Shown: positions 1 through 7,739 of the stretch, piece after piece | How positions within the stretch are numbered: position 1 is the first letter of the stretch | Layout of the letters: every line of letters begins with the position of its first letter | Source of the DNA: Rothia similimucilaginosa | GTDB taxonomy: Bacteria; Actinomycetota; Actinomycetes; Actinomycetales; Micrococcaceae | DNA length: 64,000 bases | Direction: 5' to 3' | Assembly: GCF_029850875.1 (NCBI RefSeq) | Contig: NZ_JAOVAM010000005.1 | Coordinates: 62,001-126,000 of the forward strand | Translations under genes and position numbers: made by a program | Notes under the pieces: model-generated | The model's input: the letters and a program-made list of their open reading frames with translations, nothing else | Told to the model about the DNA's origin: nothing | The model's database searches: none

Positions 1-175
1 AAGCTCCACCCCAGTACAGACCCAGAAGAGCGCCAACAAACACCACGCAAGATACTAGAACGCCCACCACTTTTCGCGGCAGATGCCGCAATCCATTCTT
101 TTGAGGGGCATCGCTTCCTGAATTTTCCGGCACACGATCATACTCATCACGAGCTAGGGGGCTCCTGGTCGTCAT
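1..175 (-). CDS. N-terminal part of a small membrane-anchored protein (runs off the window)
   Basis: Only the first 58 residues are inside the window. The start ATG (173-175) overlaps the TGA stop of the ABC ATPase gene as ATGA, so the two are translationally coupled and this is probably the last or a late gene of the bacteriocin-type operon. The first ~30 residues are hydrophilic and charged. They are followed by Arg-Lys and a hydrophobic segment rich in Val, Leu and Phe (about residues 34-55) that looks like a signal anchor with the C-terminus outside. The family cannot be named from this fragment. An extracytoplasmic accessory or adaptor subunit of the exporter is possible but is only inferred from position. 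Confidence 0.6.
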   Translation of the reverse strand, partial: MTTRSPLARDEYDRVPENSGSDAPQKNGLRHLPRKVVGVLVSCVVFVGALLGLYWGGA

Positions 176-918
176 GATTCCTTCTCCTTCTGATGAGAAT
201 TTACGCTTACATCCGCTAGTCCCGAATCGGGAATTCGGGTGGGGGCTTCAAGACGGCATAGCCTATCGCAGGCGGCCATCATATCTGCGTCGTGAGTCGC
301 CACGATAACTGTGGCTCCACGCCGAGCAGCAGAGCTCAAAAGCTCAACAACCAATGCCCGGTTCTCAGCATCGAGACTTGCCGTCGGCTCATCCGCAAAA
401 ATGTAGCGCACACCCTTATGGATTGCCCGAGCAATGCCCACTCTCTGCTTCTCACCACCACTCAGCAGGGCAGCCGAAGTACGCTCCTTCTCTTCAAGAC
501 CAATGACGCTCAGAAGCTCGCGGCTCTCATCCGTAATACGAGCACGGCCAAAGGTCTTACGGTCAAGCAGAATATTCTCGATAACGCTCCATTCCTCAAT
601 AATTCCGTAATCCTGAAATACGAAGGAAGCTTCATCAGCCCAGAATGCAAGACGTTCCTTCTCACGAGCACGTTCCATATGGCGGCCCCCGATAACCACC
701 TCGCCCTCATGAGGTGGCATCAGCAGACCCAGAACATTCAAAAGCGTCGTCTTACCACATCCGCTCGGACCCACGATTCCGGTTACTTCCCCCGCATATG
801 CCTCAAAGTGGGGACTCTGGAGAATGGGCTGCCCCTGCGCATACACCACAATATTGCGGGAGGCGATAGTTACCTCAGGATGTTCCGCATTGTTAGAAGG
901 ATAAACAGTCTTTGTCAT
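172..918 (-). CDS. ABC transporter ATP-binding protein of a lactococcin-972-type bacteriocin cluster
   Basis: A 248-residue nucleotide-binding subunit that would energise the DUF1430-type membrane protein encoded just upstream. Visible motifs are Walker A GPSGCGKTT (about residue 51), a Q-loop FVFQDYG, the signature LLSGGEKQRVGIARAI, Walker B YIFADEPTASLD and the switch His in VATHDAD. The layout is that of the LolD/MacB-like ATPases. The start is supported by AGGAG seven bases before the ATG. It lies 9 bp after the membrane-protein gene and overlaps the next gene by 4 bp, so it is inside an operon. The ATPase itself is intact although the two genes before it carry nonsense codons. In this family the ATPase and membrane protein are associated with export of, or immunity to, the bacteriocin; which of these applies is not shown by the sequence. 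Confidence 0.88.
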   Translation of the reverse strand: MTKTVYPSNNAEHPEVTIASRNIVVYAQGQPILQSPHFEAYAGEVTGIVGPSGCGKTTLLNVLGLLMPPHEGEVVIGGRHMERAREKERLAFWADEASFVFQDYGIIEEWSVIENILLDRKTFGRARITDESRELLSVIGLEEKERTSAALLSGGEKQRVGIARAIHKGVRYIFADEPTASLDAENRALVVELLSSAARRGATVIVATHDADMMAACDRLCRLEAPTRIPDSGLADVSVNSHQKEKES

Positions 919-927
919 CGTTCACTC

Positions 928-2898
928 CTATACGTGACGACGGTGAACCGTCGCGGTGAAGATACGGTTAAAACTCAGTCTCAGCACCAACGCCAGAATA
1001 GTGCCGTACAACAGCGGCGCCGCCAACGCTGAAAAGGCGTACTCTGCTCCCTGCACCAGGAGAAGTACCAACGCCACAGCAGAGCAAAGGCCCACAATGC
1101 AGGCTTCCTTCAGAAGGTACCCACTAAAAATTGTTCTGAGAGGCAGACCAGCAGTACGTAAAACAAAATCATTACGAGCACGAGCCGCAAGAGTAATGTA
1201 CGTATTAATTGCTGTTCCGATAATGAGCGCCGCACAGAGAATTGCTAGGCCCACAAGATGCGCAACATACCGGTTACGTTCCAGCTGCGCGATGTAAAGG
1301 TGTTCCTCTCCCGCGCGGTCCACAGAAAGTAGGGTCTGCCCAATTTCCTCAGCGTTGTAGGCAGCCCGTACAGACGCAGGCTGAGAGACCATGATATTAC
1401 CGGTAGTCAAGGCCGCAGAAATAAAGGAAGGTTGTAGATTCTGCGTCGCCGATTCGGTTACCACAAGAACAGGCTTTTTATAGTTCAGAAGCCGTGAATC
1501 CTGAGAGCTCAAAGCAGGCACCTTTACCCCCGACGAGTTGGTTTTATCCTCCACAGTGAGCAGAGTAAATCCGCGATCCTCCCGGTCTTTCTAGTGGAAA
1601 GAATACTCTGCACGCAAAGACTGAGATCCAGAGAAATTGCTATCCTCAACGTTCTTGAACGACAAGCCAAGACGTTGCTGCAGAAGGTCCACATACGCGC
1701 GGTTCACCATAAGAGCGCCGTCGTATCCACTGCCTTCCAAACCCTTAACGTTTTCCAACGCATAGGACAGAAGAACACCGTTCCGTGATTCAAGAGAACC
1801 TAAAGCACGCACTGTGGCCTGGTCGTAGGAGGCGAGCGCCTGTTCATCGCGTATCGTCGCTTCGGGCACGTTCACTCGTAAGGTGTACTGGTCAGACAGG
1901 AGAGACCAGCCAGCCGCCGCGTCGCTCCTACCCAAACTCATTTGGGCGCTTGAGACCAGACCCGGAATAGTGCATGCCACTAAAACCACCACGGCATACT
2001 TAGCGATTGCACTCGGAACTGTAAAACGTCGATACGCCGGCTCCCTACGTCCCACAGCATTAATGCTCGGCCAAGTCATGAGGTTGATAAGTAGCAGAGC
2101 AACCAACATGAAGACGGTAAACACGGCAAAAATCAGCGCTGTAACCCCCAGCAGTTGAGGAAGATGCGCCACGCCATACACGAACCCCTCTACACATCCC
2201 ATACACAATGCTGTTACCGCTGCAGGAGGTAGCGACAGGAGCAGGAGGTCTTGCGCATCCCTTAGCTGCAGGCGCCGCGGGGAGTATCCGTTCAGAAGCA
2301 GAATATTCTGAGTTCGCGAACGGACCGACAGCCACCCCATGATTGCGGTACAGAAGAGCACAGCCAGGCAAATAAGGCTCATCAGAGAGCCCGAAGAAGT
2401 AACTGCCCCGTACACAACACGCATCGGGTTAACGGAGGTAACTTTAACATCCATACCTTGTTCACGGGCAAGGTTTTCAAAAGCTCGCACAAATTCTTGA
2501 CTACCCGCCAGAGCGTATTGGCCGTCAAGTGAGGAATCCCCCAGTGCTCGTGCCGGATACTTCTTTCCGTGCTTATCCGGGTCAAACCAATCGATAGTTT
2601 CACCGTCAGAGCTCAGTGAATTCGCCCCAAATACGTAGATGGATTTTCCGTGCCAGAAATCTTCGGGGTCGGCGACCACCTTGAGTAGCTGGGCACCATC
2701 GGCAGCGTAACGGTCCACCAGAGCGTCAAAGTTCTGAATCAGCTCAGACTTAGACTGTTGCGAAGCACGAAGAGAAAGCTGTGCTTGCGTATTGGTACCC
2801 AGAGGAGTCTGCGTCTCCAGGACGGAGATGAGGGCGCTACCCAGCAGAAAGGTCAGAACCGTGCACAGTACTGCGCACACTCTCAGAGCATTTTTCAT
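928..2898 (-). pseudogene. DUF1430-type bacteriocin-associated integral membrane protein, split by an in-frame TAG
   Basis: One reading frame of about 656 codons runs from ATG at 2898 (CGGAG seven bases upstream) to TAG at 928, interrupted by a single amber codon at 1591-1593. Both sides are in the same frame: ...AEYSFH, stop, KDREDRGFTLLTVEDK. The 5' part (435 residues) has an N-terminal membrane segment, an extracytoplasmic stretch of about 150 residues and then four or five membrane spans. The 3' part (208 residues from a possible GTG at 1554) holds the second extracytoplasmic stretch and the last three or four spans. That is the FtsX/MacB-like layout known for bacteriocin-associated membrane proteins of roughly 650-700 residues. 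The gene lies between the bacteriocin gene and its ATPase. It is probably non-functional unless the amber is read through; GTG 1554 has no convincing ribosome site. Confidence 0.8.
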
Positions 2899-2932
2899 CG
2901 TTGAACTCCGGTAACTGACGTAATTTTGTACA

Positions 2933-2963
2933 GTGGGCGGACGCTTTCACAGCGCCCGCCCAC
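2933..2963 (-). terminator. Hairpin between the bacteriocin gene and the DUF1430 gene
   Basis: Arms 2933-2944 and 2952-2963 pair over 12 positions with one A-C mismatch and a 7-base loop. There is no good U-tract on the minus-strand side, so it may be an attenuator or an mRNA-stabilising structure that gives excess bacteriocin transcript over transporter transcript, not a full terminator. Confidence 0.45.
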
Positions 2964-2987
2964 GTATCCGTTCAAATATCTACAGGT

Positions 2988-3302
2988 TTAGCAGACACGG
3001 TAGTAATAGGAAGGGTGGTAGTGCCAGAACAAGTTTCCCCAGACCCATTTCGATGCCCGAGCAGTTTCGCCAGCACGAGTATCTACGGAACGGACAGTCC
3101 CGAACGCAGTAGAAACAGTAGAACCATGACAACGATCATTATGGTGATAATCAGAGAAGGCGCGGTTACCGCCCCATTCAACCCCATAATTCCAATCGCC
3201 ACCCTCATGCGGCTTCTAAGTACCGGCCAGGGCTGCTGTCCTGACACCAGTTGCAAGTGCTCCCGACATGGCGAGCACAGCGAGTGATTTCATGACTTTC
3301 AT
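2988..3302 (-). pseudogene. Lactococcin-972-family bacteriocin precursor with an amber codon just after the signal peptide
   Basis: Reading the minus strand from ATG 3302 (GAAAGG seven bases upstream) gives a 104-codon frame ending at TAA 2988. Codon 29 (3216-3218) is TAG. Residues 1-26 form a Sec signal peptide (MKVMKSLAVLAMSGALATG... ending AALA). The amber falls two residues after the expected cleavage point. The following 75 codons keep the lactococcin-972 pattern: GGDWNYGVEWG, SDYHHNDRCHGSTV, a central G...DTRAGETARA, and an aromatic end FWHYHPSYYY. The order bacteriocin, DUF1430 protein, ATPase is the standard order of this class. With normal termination only a 28-residue peptide would be made. 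The gene is too short and too interrupted for ordinary gene callers, but the downstream residues match the family well, so I am confident of the identity. Confidence 0.85.
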
Positions 3303-3563
3303 AGTCTTACCTTTCGGTAGAACTTTCCCCTTTGCAGGAGATATATTTTGCTCTTCCACCCTGTGTGTGGTAACGATATTAGCACTATAGTGAAGAAAAT
3401 AATATAGTTTTTCAGAATATTTAGATTTAAAACATATATTTTTTTACTAGTCAGCGGATTTTAGAATTTTTACCTGCCTTATCAGGCTTCCTGAACGAAA
3501 GCTGGGAATTTCCTGGATTAACGCTTAGAGAAACTTTAACCGTAGAATATTCCGGTAACAACA
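3303..3563. other. AT-rich intergenic region between bacteriocin cluster and purine permease
   Basis: About 260 bases with long A/T runs (3340-3470) unlike the flanking high-GC genes. It must hold the divergent promoters of the bacteriocin operon (minus) and the permease (plus). Several TATA-like hexamers are present on both strands, so I cannot single out a promoter. No open frame with coding character was seen. Confidence 0.5.
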
Positions 3564-3602
3564 GTGTCACCTCCCCAACACACCGGGAAGTGGCACTTTT
3601 TT
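3564..3602 (+). terminator. Terminator-like hairpin in the leader of the first NCS2 permease (candidate attenuator)
   Basis: Arms 3564-3575 and 3585-3596 pair over 12 positions (one wobble, one mismatch) and are followed by six T (3597-3602). No plus-strand gene ends upstream of it, so it can only stop transcription that is heading into the permease gene, whose start is 58 bases further on. A recognisable purine-riboswitch core was not found. Confidence 0.5.
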
Positions 3603-3659
3603 ATGCGGGATCGGAACCCCGAACCCCGCCCCTACGAGAGTATCTACGGATTTTCACGA

Positions 3660-5126
3660 ATGTCCTCTGAGAACACCGCGGCTCCCCAGAACCCCAAGGC
3701 AGATGCCAAGGGCGCACTGGACCGTTACTTCAAAATCAGCGAACGTGGCTCCACCATCGCAGCGGAATTCCGAGGCGGCCTCGCCACCTTCTTCGCGATG
3801 AGCTACATTGTCGTGCTGAACCCCCTCATCATCGGCCTGGGTAAGGACGCATCCGGCAACGCCCTCGGCGTACCGCAGGTCGCAGCAATGACCGCACTGG
3901 TCGCAGGCGTCATGACCATCCTCATGGGCGTCATCGCCAAGCAGCCCTTCGCCATGGCGGCAGGTCTCGGCGTGAACGCGCTGCTGGCAACCACCATCGC
4001 CTCCACCCCGAACCTGACCTGGCCCGCAATCATGGGCCTGGTCGTATGGGCTGGTGTGCTGATGACCATCCTCGTGCTGACCGGCTTCCGCACCGCAGTG
4101 TTCAACGCGGTCCCCGAATCGCTCAAGGTCGCAATCGTCGTTGGTATCGGCTTCTTCATTGCCTTCATCGGCCTCGTCAACGCAGGTATCATCCGCCGCA
4201 TGCCCGACGCAGCCGGCACCACCGTGCCCGTCTCCTTCGGCGTCAGCGGCCACCTGCTCGGTTGGCCCACCCTCGTCTTCCTCTTCGGCCTGTTCCTCAC
4301 CATTGCGCTGTTCATCCGCAACGTGAAGGGTGCAATCCTCTACGGCGTGCTCGCCTCCACCGCCCTCTCCATCATCCTGGAGAAGGTCGTGCCCTCCGGC
4401 AGCTCGCTTCAGTCCCCCACCGGCTGGTCCCTGAACGTCCCCGTCTGGGACTCCAACACCAGCAAGCTGCCCGACTTCTCCCTGTTCGGCTCCGCTGACC
4501 TGTTTGGCGCCTTCGGCACCCTCGGCGGCATGGCTGCAGTTCTGCTGATTTTCACCATCCTCATCTCCGCATTCTTCGATGCAATGGGCACCTCTGTCGG
4601 TCTCGCAACCGAAGCAGGCACCATCAAGGACGGCCAGATTGAGAACGTTGACAAAGTCCTGCTCGTGGACGCCCTCGGCTCCGTAGTCGGCGGTGGCACT
4701 TCCTCCTCCTCCAGCCAGATTTTCGTGGAATCTGCAACCGGTATCGGCGCGGGCGCACGCACCGGCTTCGCAAACGTCGTCACCGGCGCACTCTTCCTCG
4801 TCGCAATCTTCCTGTCCCCGCTGGTCACCATCGTCCCCTTCGAGGCGGTTGCACCCGCAATGGTGTTCGTTGGCTTCCTGATGATCCGCCAGGCAGTGAA
4901 CATTGACTGGAACGACTGGGGGCTGGGTATCCCCGCATTCATGACCATCATCTTCATGCCCCTCTCCTACTCCATCGCGGACGGTATCGGCGCAGGATTC
5001 ATCTCCTACGTCTTCATCCGCCTGGTGCAGGGTCGCGGCAAGGACGTGCACTGGCTCATGTACGTGGTTTCTGCAGTGTTCCTCATCTTCTTCGCTAACG
5101 GCCTGATTACCGGCTGGATGCACTAA
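3660..5126 (+). CDS. NCS2-family purine permease (adenine/guanine/hypoxanthine type), copy 1
   Basis: A 488-residue membrane protein of the AzgA/PbuG branch of NCS2 transporters, which import purine bases by proton symport. It begins with LDRYFKISERGSTIAAEFRGG, the usual start of this branch, followed by about 12-14 hydrophobic spans. Typical segments are FAMSYIVVLNPLI, GVIAKQPFAMAAGLGVNA, the FDAMGTSVGLATEAG motif and the ESATGIGAGARTGFAN motif. ATG 3660 is chosen because the homology begins there and because the second copy starts with the same spacing after ACGGA; an upstream GTG (3564) would place a terminator-like hairpin inside the gene. It is followed by a long hairpin and a close paralogue. 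The exact base transported cannot be told from sequence. Confidence 0.92.
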   Translation: MSSENTAAPQNPKADAKGALDRYFKISERGSTIAAEFRGGLATFFAMSYIVVLNPLIIGLGKDASGNALGVPQVAAMTALVAGVMTILMGVIAKQPFAMAAGLGVNALLATTIASTPNLTWPAIMGLVVWAGVLMTILVLTGFRTAVFNAVPESLKVAIVVGIGFFIAFIGLVNAGIIRRMPDAAGTTVPVSFGVSGHLLGWPTLVFLFGLFLTIALFIRNVKGAILYGVLASTALSIILEKVVPSGSSLQSPTGWSLNVPVWDSNTSKLPDFSLFGSADLFGAFGTLGGMAAVLLIFTILISAFFDAMGTSVGLATEAGTIKDGQIENVDKVLLVDALGSVVGGGTSSSSSQIFVESATGIGAGARTGFANVVTGALFLVAIFLSPLVTIVPFEAVAPAMVFVGFLMIRQAVNIDWNDWGLGIPAFMTIIFMPLSYSIADGIGAGFISYVFIRLVQGRGKDVHWLMYVVSAVFLIFFANGLITGWMH

Positions 5127-5174
5127 ATACATCGGGTGCTTTACTCTCCACGCATGGAGGCGCAGGCACCATCG

Positions 5175-5215
5175 GGGCGGGGTATCGGCACCTTTGAGGT
5201 GCCGGTACCCCGCCC
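5175..5215 (+). terminator. Strong hairpin after NCS2 copy 1
   Basis: Arms 5175-5192 and 5198-5215 pair over 18 positions with one wobble and a TTTGA loop, 49 bases after the stop codon. The T-run behind it is weak. It separates the two permease genes, so they are probably not one transcript. Confidence 0.65.
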
Positions 5216-5329
5216 TGCGCTATTCTTCCCCCGCTGCCGACCTAACTACAGGAGCGGGGAAACACCACATCACCGACTGAGCTGCCGCACACAACGCGTT
5301 TCAACGGCACAAGCTAGGAGGCGGCGCCT

Positions 5330-5348
5330 ACAATGGTTGAACCATTGT
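5330..5348. promoter_or_regulatory. 19-bp palindrome, candidate operator of NCS2 copy 2
   Basis: ACAATGGTTGAACCATTGT is a perfect inverted repeat of 9-bp arms around one base, 90 bp before the second permease start. It is further flanked by GGCGCC-like and GACGCC bases that could extend pairing. Its length and symmetry fit a TetR- or GntR-type dimer site. No equivalent is seen before copy 1. Confidence 0.5.
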
Positions 5349-5437
5349 GACGCCCAACCCCAGGATTTACCCGTGAGCTTTACCCGCGAAACTGGCGGCG
5401 CAACAGTACACACCGAACAACATCAACGGATCCTTAT

Positions 5438-6886
5438 ATGTCTGAACATCAGAAGGCGGCAGCGCCCACCAGCGCACTCGACCGCTACTTCAAGATTTCT
5501 GAACGCGGCTCCTCCATCGCCGCAGAATTCCGCGGCGGCCTCGCCGCATTCTTCGCCATGAGCTACATCGTGGTGCTGAACCCCCTCATCATCGGTACCG
5601 GCGCTGACGCATCCGAACGCATCCTCGGTATCGCACCCGTCGCAGCTGTGACCGCACTGGTTGCCGGTGTGATGACCATCCTCATGGGTGTTATCGCCAA
5701 GCAGCCCTTCGCGATGGCGGCTGGCCTGGGCGTGAACGCGCTGCTCGCCTCCACCATTGCCACCACCCCGAACTTGACCTGGGCAGACATCATGGGCCTG
5801 GTCGTTCTTGCCGGTCTAATCATGACCGTTCTGGTGCTCACCGGCTTCCGTACCGCGGTGTTTGAGGCGGTCCCCGAGTCGCTCAAGACCGCGATTGTGG
5901 TCGGTATCGGCTTCTTCATTTCCTTTATCGGCCTGGTCGACTCCGGCATTATCCGCCGCATGCCCGACGCTGCAGGCTCCACCGTTCCGGTGACCCTCGG
6001 CGCGGACGGTCACCTGCTCGGCTGGCCCACCCTCGTCTTCCTCTTCGGCCTGTTCCTCACCATCGCCCTGTTTATCCGCAACGTGAAGGGTGCAATCCTA
6101 TGGGGCGTGCTCGCCTCCACCGCCCTCTCCATCATCCTGGAGAAGGTCGTGCCCTCCGGTTCCGTGACGAAGGCGGCAACCGGCTGGTCCCTAAACGTGC
6201 CTTCCCTGGAGGATCTGAAGTTCACCACTCCGGACTTCTCCCTCATCGGTTCCGCTGACCTGTTCGGTGCGTTCACCCATATTGGCCCGCTGGCTGCTTC
6301 CCTGCTGGTGTTCACCATTCTGCTGTCGGTGTTCTTCGACGCGATGGGCGTTTCGGTCGGTCTTGCCGCCGAGGCTGGCACCATGAAGGACGGCAAGGTT
6401 GAGGACATCGACAAGGTCCTGCTTGTGGACGCTTTCGGCTCCGTTGTTGGTGGTGGCGCATCCGGTTCAGCGAACCAGATTTTCGTAGAGTCCGCTACCG
6501 GTATTGGTGCGGGTGCACGCACCGGTTTTGCGAATATTGTGACCGGTGTGCTGTTCCTACTGGCGATTTTTATCTCGCCGCTGGTCACCATCGTCCCCTT
6601 CGAGGCCGTTGCTCCAGCGCTGGTCGTGGTGGGCTTCCTGATGATCCGCCAGGCCGTGAACATTGACTGGACCGACTGGGGTCTGGGTATTCCGGCGTTC
6701 TTGACCATTATTTTCATGCCGCTGTCGTACTCGATTGCGAACGGTATTGGTGCCGGCTTCGTGGCGTACACCTTCATTCGTCTGGTGCAGGGCCGCGGCA
6801 AGGATGTGCACTGGCTGATGTACCTGGTCTCCGCGGTGTTCGTGATTTACTTCGGTATGGGCATCATTAACGGCTGGACTAGCTAA
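5438..6886 (+). CDS. NCS2-family purine permease, copy 2
   Basis: A 482-residue paralogue of the preceding permease, with the same N-terminal LDRYFKISERGSSIAAEFRGG, the same spans and the FDAMGVSVGLAAEAG and ESATGIGAGARTGFAN motifs. The two differ mostly in the extramembrane loop around residues 235-265. Long stretches of DNA are near-identical (for example around 4255-4325 and 6015-6085), which suggests recent duplication or gene conversion. The start ATG lies behind ACGGA as in copy 1. Codon choice drifts toward G/T-ending codons in the last third. Its own upstream region with a 19-bp palindrome suggests regulation separate from copy 1. A different purine preference is possible. Confidence 0.92.
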   Translation: MSEHQKAAAPTSALDRYFKISERGSSIAAEFRGGLAAFFAMSYIVVLNPLIIGTGADASERILGIAPVAAVTALVAGVMTILMGVIAKQPFAMAAGLGVNALLASTIATTPNLTWADIMGLVVLAGLIMTVLVLTGFRTAVFEAVPESLKTAIVVGIGFFISFIGLVDSGIIRRMPDAAGSTVPVTLGADGHLLGWPTLVFLFGLFLTIALFIRNVKGAILWGVLASTALSIILEKVVPSGSVTKAATGWSLNVPSLEDLKFTTPDFSLIGSADLFGAFTHIGPLAASLLVFTILLSVFFDAMGVSVGLAAEAGTMKDGKVEDIDKVLLVDAFGSVVGGGASGSANQIFVESATGIGAGARTGFANIVTGVLFLLAIFISPLVTIVPFEAVAPALVVVGFLMIRQAVNIDWTDWGLGIPAFLTIIFMPLSYSIANGIGAGFVAYTFIRLVQGRGKDVHWLMYLVSAVFVIYFGMGIINGWTS

Positions 6887-6912
6887 GTCCGACAGTCTAC
6901 ATATTTGCTGGG

Positions 6913-6968
6913 GGCAGGTTCCTGAGGCGGCTGAGAATGTAAGTTTTCAGGCTGCCGAAGGGCCTGCC
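6913..6968 (+). terminator. Imperfect hairpin after NCS2 copy 2
   Basis: Outer arms GGCAGG (6913-6918) and CCTGCC (6963-6968) enclose a second imperfect stem and are followed by TTT. It lies 26 bases after the permease stop codon. Weak on its own but in the right place. Confidence 0.35.
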
Positions 6969-7026
6969 TTTGGCGTATCTGGTTCACTCTTGCATGTTCC
7001 TTATCGCTCCTGGGCGCGAGAAAATC

Positions 7027-7064
7027 ATGGCAGAATCATTCCGTTTTCGGTATGATTCTGCCAT
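7027..7064. terminator. Bidirectional terminator between NCS2 copy 2 and the YchJ-like gene
   Basis: Perfect 13-bp arms 7027-7039 and 7052-7064 with T-rich sequence on the plus side and A/T-rich sequence on the minus side. It sits between convergent genes. Confidence 0.75.
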
Positions 7065-7116
7065 TTCTTCTACGCCCGCCTTCTACACGTACAAGAGGCA
7101 GGGAAAGCTACGAGAC

Positions 7117-7560
7117 CTAGCGGACGTCACCATCCACATAGAACCAGGCGCCGCCCACCTTCTCAAAACGCGACAGCTCATGCATGCTACCCTTCACCCG
7201 CTCCTCCGCAGGGACACCCGGCACCGAACGGTAATATGCAACGAACTCCACCGTACCTGATGCATCAAACGGGCCACCCGAAGCACCCAGAATATCCAGG
7301 CGATACCAGCGGATATCATCCTCCAAATCCAAGGTGGCCGGGCGAGTACTCGGATGCCAGCTCGCTAGCAGATACGCCGCATTCCCGGTCGCAAACGCGG
7401 TAAAACGCGAGCGCATCAGCTGCTCCGGCGTGGGAGCAGTCAACGTGCCGGAGGCGACAAACTCGCCCAGGAACCTGCCGCAGCAGGCGCCGTATACCTC
7501 GCCGCTCGAACAGGGGCAGCGGTCATCATGGTTAAGTTCAACCTGGTTCAGTTCAATCAT
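7117..7560 (-). CDS. YchJ/UPF0225-family SEC-C motif protein
   Basis: A 147-residue cytoplasmic protein. The N-terminal CPCSSGEVYGACCG is the zinc-binding SEC-C motif. It is followed by LMRSRFTAFATGNAAYLLASWHPSTRP and the NTF2-like fold typical of the YchJ family (RWYRLDIL, GTVEFVAYYR). The function of the family is unknown; SEC-C domains bind zinc and can contact nucleic acid or ribosomes. No Shine-Dalgarno sequence precedes the ATG. Instead TATACT lies 8-13 bases upstream, so the mRNA may be leaderless. It is a lone gene between terminators. Confidence 0.88.
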   Translation of the reverse strand: MIELNQVELNHDDRCPCSSGEVYGACCGRFLGEFVASGTLTAPTPEQLMRSRFTAFATGNAAYLLASWHPSTRPATLDLEDDIRWYRLDILGASGGPFDASGTVEFVAYYRSVPGVPAEERVKGSMHELSRFEKVGGAWFYVDGDVR

Positions 7561-7639
7561 GCCAATCAGTATAAAGAAAGCACCGCGTCAAGAAGGTGCC
7601 CTGTATCAAGAAAACGGCGGCGGCACAGCACGAAGAAAC

Positions 7640-7679
7640 GCCCGCTCCGCCTGGGATACACATCCCCAGCAGAACGGGC
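7640..7679. terminator. Hairpin after the flavin monooxygenase gene
   Basis: Arms 7640-7655 and 7664-7679 pair over about 15 positions with one bulge. T-rich bases follow on both sides (ATTCTTGTTTT on plus, GTTTCTT on minus). It is about 60 bases after the monooxygenase stop on the minus strand. Confidence 0.6.
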
Positions 7680-7739
7680 ATTCTTGTTTTCAATCGTTAA
7701 GTTTGAGCGAACCTACACGGTGCGCATCAGCGACAACGC

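Noticed and set aside
3015-3287. A 90-codon plus-strand frame over the bacteriocin gene
   Set aside because: It is the antisense of the lactococcin-972-type gene, whose minus-strand translation matches a known family.
928-3302. Reassignment of TAG as a sense codon in this organism
   Set aside because: TAG is the natural stop of several intact genes here, including the 3' end of the split membrane-protein gene itself at 928.
3654-5132. A 492-codon open frame antisense to NCS2 copy 1
   Set aside because: It exactly shadows the permease gene, and its translation is low-complexity (His, Glu, Asp, Gly), as expected when C-ending codons are read on the opposite strand.
5136-5561. A 141-codon frame between and overlapping the two permeases
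   Set aside because: It spans a terminator and a palindrome and overlaps the real start of copy 2; composition is not coding-like.
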